From contig CAYWTB010000091.1 in NCBI GenBank assembly GCA_964461135.1, forward strand, positions 1 to 18,321: 18,321 nucleotides of DNA, read 5' to 3'. Positions 15,601 to 18,321 of the stretch are shown here, piece by piece. The notes beneath the pieces are model-generated. The model saw nothing but the letters and a program-made list of their open reading frames with translations. It made no database searches and had not been told where the DNA came from. The translations under genes and the position numbers were made by a program. Position 1 is the stretch's first letter. Each line of letters starts with the position of its first letter. This DNA is from RQOF01 sp964461135. GTDB taxonomy: Bacteria; Calditrichota; Calditrichia; RBG-13-44-9.

Positions 15601-17387
15601 CGAAAAGCTACCACAGAGGAATCACTGCGCACAGTGAACTGCCAGGTAAAAGGCAAGGGCATCTCTTGACCGGTGTTGTTTTCTATTCCTGTTGTGAGGG
15701 TAATATTTATGATTTCTCCGGCTATAAAAGTATGATTTGTTGTAAAATTTATAATTCGGGTGGACGAATTATAACTAATATTCGATATATTATAAGAGCC
15801 TTGAAGCGAACCTTTAATTTTTATTGTATTTATATTCAAACTAATTGGATTAAGGTCTTCTTTGAATGACGCGGAAATGCCAGTATCGTAAAGGGCATTT
15901 AGGGAATTCGGTGTAGGATACACAGAATTAATCCAGGACAGGTTGGTGTCTTGGACAGTAAAAGTTTGTTCCGGCGCAAAACCAGAAACGTCAAATGAAT
16001 TATCCACAGCCTGAACACTCCAATAATAGGTACCGTTTGACAAATTTTTTAGAATCCACCCAAGGTTTTGATTTACGTTTCCGATTACCGGGATTAACCT
16101 CCTGCCGTTTGTAGAAGAAATCATTGGAGTCACTATTTCGTTACCACCAGGAGAGATACCAACACGGAGATTATATGTCAATCCTGCTGCCGGCGTTTCA
16201 ACATCATAGGCAATATTCCAATCAAGCATCACTGTGCTCGCCTGGGTCTGTGAGGATAGATTGGTCGGTGCCGAAGGTAAAGTATTTGCAGGGATTCCAT
16301 CATTGCGGTAAATTTTAGCTATGGAATATGGATATTCACGCCCCATTATTAACAAGTCCAAATCACCATCTCTGTCATAATCACCCCAGGCTACCGAACC
16401 GAAGTATACTCCGCTCAAATTCGTGTTAATTTCTGTAAATATGTCATTTCCCTGATTACGAAATATTTTTGTAAATTGAACCCAATTGGAATCTACACCC
16501 GCTATTGCCAAATCTAAATCGCCATCATTATCACAATCTCCCCAGGCAACTGAACCAGCAAAATAACCGGGAATATTATGGCCAATGACCTCTGTAAAAA
16601 TATCATTTTGGTCATTGCGATAGAGTTTTGTACTATACCCTTTAATAATAACGATATCCAAATCACCATCTGCATCATAGTCTCCCCATACAGCACCAAA
16701 ATGATCACTCCCCATAGTATTTGCCATAATATTTGTGAAGATACCTTTATCATTGCGTAGTACTGTTGAATGTGCATTGTCGGTTATAAGAATATCCAAA
16801 TCCCGATCGTTATCATAATCACCCCAGACGACCCATTTACTTCCAATTAAATTACGATTAATCATTTCATTGAAAATGTTAAGTCCTTGGTTTTCAAGTA
16901 ACTTTGCATTTGGTTGCAGATTGTTTACATTTGATTCCAGAATATCAAGATCTCCATCATTATCAAAATCTCCCCATGCTATAGTAAAAGGATCATCGGA
17001 CAAATTCAACTGTATTTCAGTAAAGCCACCACTTCCGTTATTATGATAAAGTCTGACCGATGGAGCTCCCCATATTCCATTTAATAACATATCAATAAAT
17101 CCATCATTGTCATAATCACCCCAGGCAGGGGGCGGGCCTTCGGAGCTCGCAAAGCCCCAAGAGAATGTAAATTGGCTGTTATTATTTCTATATATTCCTT
17201 GAAGTTTTCCTCCATATCCCCTGATACAAACATCTAGATCTCCATCCTGATCATAATCTACCCACGATGCAGCGCCGTCTTCAAAACCTGGTAAGACGTC
17301 TCCTATATCGGTAAATGTTTGGGCTGAAAGGAATCGCAAAAATAGAGTTAAAAGAAGGTTAAAAATTTGAATATTTTGAAGTTTCAC
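12606..17387 (-). CDS. Secreted triple seven-bladed FG-GAP/VCBS propeller protein with type IX-style sorting domain
   Basis: A 1593-residue protein. A signal peptide (about 1-23, cleavage near LSA-QT) directs export. Propeller 1 (about 25-365) has seven D-x-D-x-D-G motifs beginning near residues 44, 90, 140, 190, 236, 283 and 335, mostly in the form WGDYDNDGD. Then come a fibronectin-III-like domain (371-478) and an SbsA/Big_5-like Ig domain (485-587). Propeller 2 (597-932) has seven motifs near 613, 663, 712, 763, 812, 862 and 908. An ASH/DUF1573-like domain (937-1036) and a second Big_5-like domain (1040-1140) follow. Propeller 3 (1150-1488) has seven motifs near 1166, 1215, 1264, 1313, 1365, 1412 and 1462. 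The C terminus (1503-1593), with YQNYPNPFNP and ending GIYLYSIKAG...KKLLLFK, is a T9SS type A-like sorting/FlgD-like domain. The GTG start is fixed by AGGAGG eight bases upstream. Role inferred: calcium-stabilised cell-surface or secreted adhesive or binding protein; no enzyme domain seen. Confidence 0.95.
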   Translation of the reverse strand: MKLQNIQIFNLLLTLFLRFLSAQTFTDIGDVLPGFEDGAASWVDYDQDGDLDVCIRGYGGKLQGIYRNNNSQFTFSWGFASSEGPPPAWGDYDNDGFIDMLLNGIWGAPSVRLYHNNGSGGFTEIQLNLSDDPFTIAWGDFDNDGDLDILESNVNNLQPNAKLLENQGLNIFNEMINRNLIGSKWVVWGDYDNDRDLDILITDNAHSTVLRNDKGIFTNIMANTMGSDHFGAVWGDYDADGDLDIVIIKGYSTKLYRNDQNDIFTEVIGHNIPGYFAGSVAWGDCDNDGDLDLAIAGVDSNWVQFTKIFRNQGNDIFTEINTNLSGVYFGSVAWGDYDRDGDLDLLIMGREYPYSIAKIYRNDGIPANTLPSAPTNLSSQTQASTVMLDWNIAYDVETPAAGLTYNLRVGISPGGNEIVTPMISSTNGRRLIPVIGNVNQNLGWILKNLSNGTYYWSVQAVDNSFDVSGFAPEQTFTVQDTNLSWINSVYPTPNSLNALYDTGISASFKEDLNPISLNINTIKIKGSLQGSYNISNISYNSSTRIINFTTNHTFIAGEIINITLTTGIENNTGQEMPLPFTWQFTVRSDSSVVAFRPMLSLSVTNNPLKILSGDFNGNGYPDLAVLMNGFPGKATIFVNNGNGQFSEHQNLGFSNEIDIGATGDWNGDGYLDFVVVCPSTRLMSILMNNGSAYFTEISIITVLPYPKDIAAGDFDGDGDTDLALVIENQVSIYMNDGAGNFSETSRPTVSGSTRDNPTSIKVADWDNDGDLDLFILDYHSKSVSILNNDGTGTFRTLFVIGVSNYPGGFGVGDIDGDNDVDLVVGIHYGELEIFINNGEEGFSPGNITVNMPPLSGTKIQLADLNGDQRMDCIIYQNGMLHFLINDGGYNFHSYLIGTEGADRSIVCADFNRDGDVDLAGCDWSNKKITLFENEPYVSIDIPNWVAFGIVTPGDTKVRSLKIFNHGIGAVLHIDNIIPSSPAFVTTVSTDSIAAGDSLEIGISFTPVSFQRYHDSLTVWSDDQLNREAIIYLDGVGSQVNALTPSQNAIDIASDTEIQVSFDVEIDSSTLSNASIRLNGSQLGQYTSNSIQYNSASQTVTYVPDHLFMAGEVITASLTKQILTSTSDSLRNPFNWSFTVEASRGTGGLFNSQHLSIGNSPVSITSGDFDNDEDIDLAIVNSLSNNVSILLNNGSGNFALYQNVLVGDHPVAITSGDFDEDTDIDLAVVNDEDIKFSVLLNDGNAGFFETFTPTVPLGEIAICSADYNGDGHIDLAIGNQIDATISVWLNTGGGQFNWFFETAVGSSPQYIVSGDFDNDGMRDLAVGTSGSSKSIGVSIFRNNGEGKFDLSSVLISGNWTGRIAIADLNADGYLDLVTRSGEIIIWLNDQAGNFIRYQSLFNLLHQPHDIVLSDFDADGDLDLAIAMGEIAKIVRFFVNDGNGYFTHYSTSRVELDAFGLNSADFDGDGSLDLAVTNLGDHSLSVLLNGGLVSIDENLSIQPQEFTLYQNYPNPFNPNTTIKYALKKPTRVILKIYTVLGQEVKTLINEIQPTGVKSVIWDGRNNANELVSSGIYLYSIKAGDFRQTKKLLLFK

Positions 17388-17975
17388 AGAAAGAACCTCC
17401 TATAAAAATATTACAAACTGCAGAGCCGCAAAGTAGCAAATAATTGCGATGGGGAAAGGTCCTTATTCCCACCGATTTCTAGTATTCCTCTACCCTTTCA
17501 ACTACTTCTCACGGTAATTCTCAATCCATATCAATACTTTTACAGCAGTGGAAGAACAATTAGAGAAGCAGGTGCCGTCCTTAATATCTTTTGCTGATCA
17601 ATATTAACCTTATTCCGGCTTCTACGACTCATAAAGCAAAATTATTCGTTTTTTGCTCGTAAAACTATTTTTTTTTTATTATGACTATTATTTGTGAAGT
17701 ATTGATGTCAATCGTTTCGCTTCAGCGATATTCCTAGCATCTATTCTAAATAAATTTCAATCGGCAGAGACTAAGAGTAACCCGTTTTAAATAGTTTTAT
17801 CTGATTAATACCTTTATCCTGGAAATCTGTATAATAATTATAATATTTACCGTGAAAGCAATATATTTAGAATGTTGCAAGTAAATTAATAACACAACTT
17901 ATTAAAAAATCAAACGATACAGACGAATTTTCTGCTAATTCGATGAACTTTATGATACCCTTTGTACCTTAACCC
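17388..17975. other. Gene-free AT-rich region upstream of the repeat protein
   Basis: About 590 bp with no supported gene. The ribosome-binding site of the large gene is at 17397-17402 (CCTCCT on the plus strand). A small CGCT-tc-AGCG hairpin lies near 17718. I checked for a c-di-GMP riboswitch-like GCAAAG motif in the leader; the only occurrence (about 17430) is on the wrong strand and lacks the rest of the motif. Confidence 0.5.
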
Positions 17976-18016
17976 CTGCCTGCTGCTACGTTGGTGGCCA
18001 CAAATGTGGCAGGCAG
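17976..18016. repeat. Nested inverted repeat (CTGCCTGC/GCAGGCAG with inner GCCACA/TGTGGC)
   Basis: CTGCCTGC at 17976-17983 pairs with GCAGGCAG at 18009-18016. Inside, GCCACA-AA-TGTGGC (17997-18010) forms an alternative hairpin that shares the bases at 18009-18010. Very GC-rich in an AT-rich setting. Confidence 0.7.
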
Positions 18017-18066
18017 GCAAGCCCTTCCCCTCTCTAAAGCCAGACAAGACTGCTAGCACGGGAAGA

Positions 18067-18122
18067 CCTGTCTGCCCGTCTGGCAGCGCCAGCCTGACTG
18101 GGCATCCGTCAGGGCAGACAGG
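18067..18122. repeat. Three-way-junction-like repeat closed by an 11-bp inverted repeat
   Basis: CCTGTCTGCCC (18067-18077) pairs perfectly with GGGCAGACAGG (18112-18122). Between them are two side hairpins, CTGGC-AGC-GCCAG (18080-18092) and CCTGAC...GTCAGG (18093-18098 with 18108-18113, sharing two bases with the outer stem). Further out, a C/T-rich run (18023-18035) and an AGAGAGAGGG run (18128-18137) are roughly complementary. The folding could form a cloverleaf-like structure; it has no tRNA features such as a TTC loop or CCA end. Confidence 0.75.
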
Positions 18123-18281
18123 GGAAAAGAGAGAGGGTAGGTGAGGCTGTATACATTTGATTTCCGTTTATTTTCAAAGATTAGGTTTGAGTAACAGTAT
18201 TAGCTAATTTTAAATATTTTCGGAGTTAAGCAAACAATATTATAAAAAAATGAGACCTTTTAACCTGTTGTTCAACGTCTA

Positions 18282-18321
18282 TTATTTTTTCTTTTCAGCG
18301 ACAATTAGAATTCCCGTTATT
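18282..18321 (-). CDS. Possible C-terminal end of a gene entering from the right edge
   Basis: The minus strand from the window edge reads ITGILIVAEKKK followed by TAA (18282-18284). A hydrophobic stretch and a lysine-rich tail would suit a protein terminus, but twelve codons are not enough to show that this is real. No family can be named. Confidence 0.25.
   Translation of the reverse strand, partial: ITGILIVAEKKK

Noticed and set aside
17424..17445. c-di-GMP riboswitch-like GCAAAG motif upstream of the surface protein
   Set aside because: The motif is on the plus strand while the gene is on the minus strand, and the other conserved blocks are absent.

Overview
The window looks like a chromosomal segment from a bacterium of the FCB assemblage (Calditrichota, KSB1, Ignavibacteriota or similar). 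The clearest pointer is the 1593-residue repeat protein at 12606-17387, which ends in a type IX secretion-style sorting domain with the YQNYPNPFNP motif. A sigma-54/NtrC regulator, HdrBC-type redox genes and dispersed inverted-repeat elements fit an anaerobic or facultative member. No tRNA, rRNA or CRISPR array was seen. Phylum assignment is inference.

Layout. 243-2327 (minus) encodes a probable lipoprotein zinc metallopeptidase. 2435-3719 (minus) is an overlapping pair of alkylpurine DNA glycosylases, alkD then tag; alkD has a strong Shine-Dalgarno but no ordinary start codon beside it. 3753-4728 (minus) is a ruined hdrC-hdrB operon carrying a nonsense codon and a one-base deletion in hdrC, a nonsense codon in hdrB, and an IS3-family transposase tail fused into hdrB. 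A good -24/-12 sigma-54 promoter still stands upstream of hdrC. Divergently, 5110-8633 (plus) is an intact, tightly packed operon: a membrane histidine kinase with c-heme-like CxxCH and CxxxxCH motifs in its periplasmic part, an NtrC-family sigma-54 activator, and an archaemetzincin protease.

8634-11505 is accessory, gene-poor DNA. It holds a nested inverted-repeat element, a decayed IS982-family transposase, a small lipoprotein, a cupin gene flanked by hairpins that resemble integron attC sites, and a MITE-like element with perfect terminal inverted repeats and TA at both ends. 11506-12252 (minus) is a SAM-dependent methyltransferase. 12606-17387 (minus) is the large secreted protein, whose calcium-binding FG-GAP/VCBS motifs fall into three sets of exactly seven. 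The right end is non-coding with another structured repeat element (17976-18122) and possibly the last codons of a gene entering from the right.

How the parts connect. The best candidate for a coherent system is the region 3951-8633. A redox-sensing kinase and its NtrC partner face a sigma-54 promoter that would have driven hdrCB, and an archaemetzincin is translationally adjacent to the regulator. In this genome the apparent target operon is dead while the regulator and protease look intact. The system may have been orphaned recently, or may control other sigma-54 promoters elsewhere.
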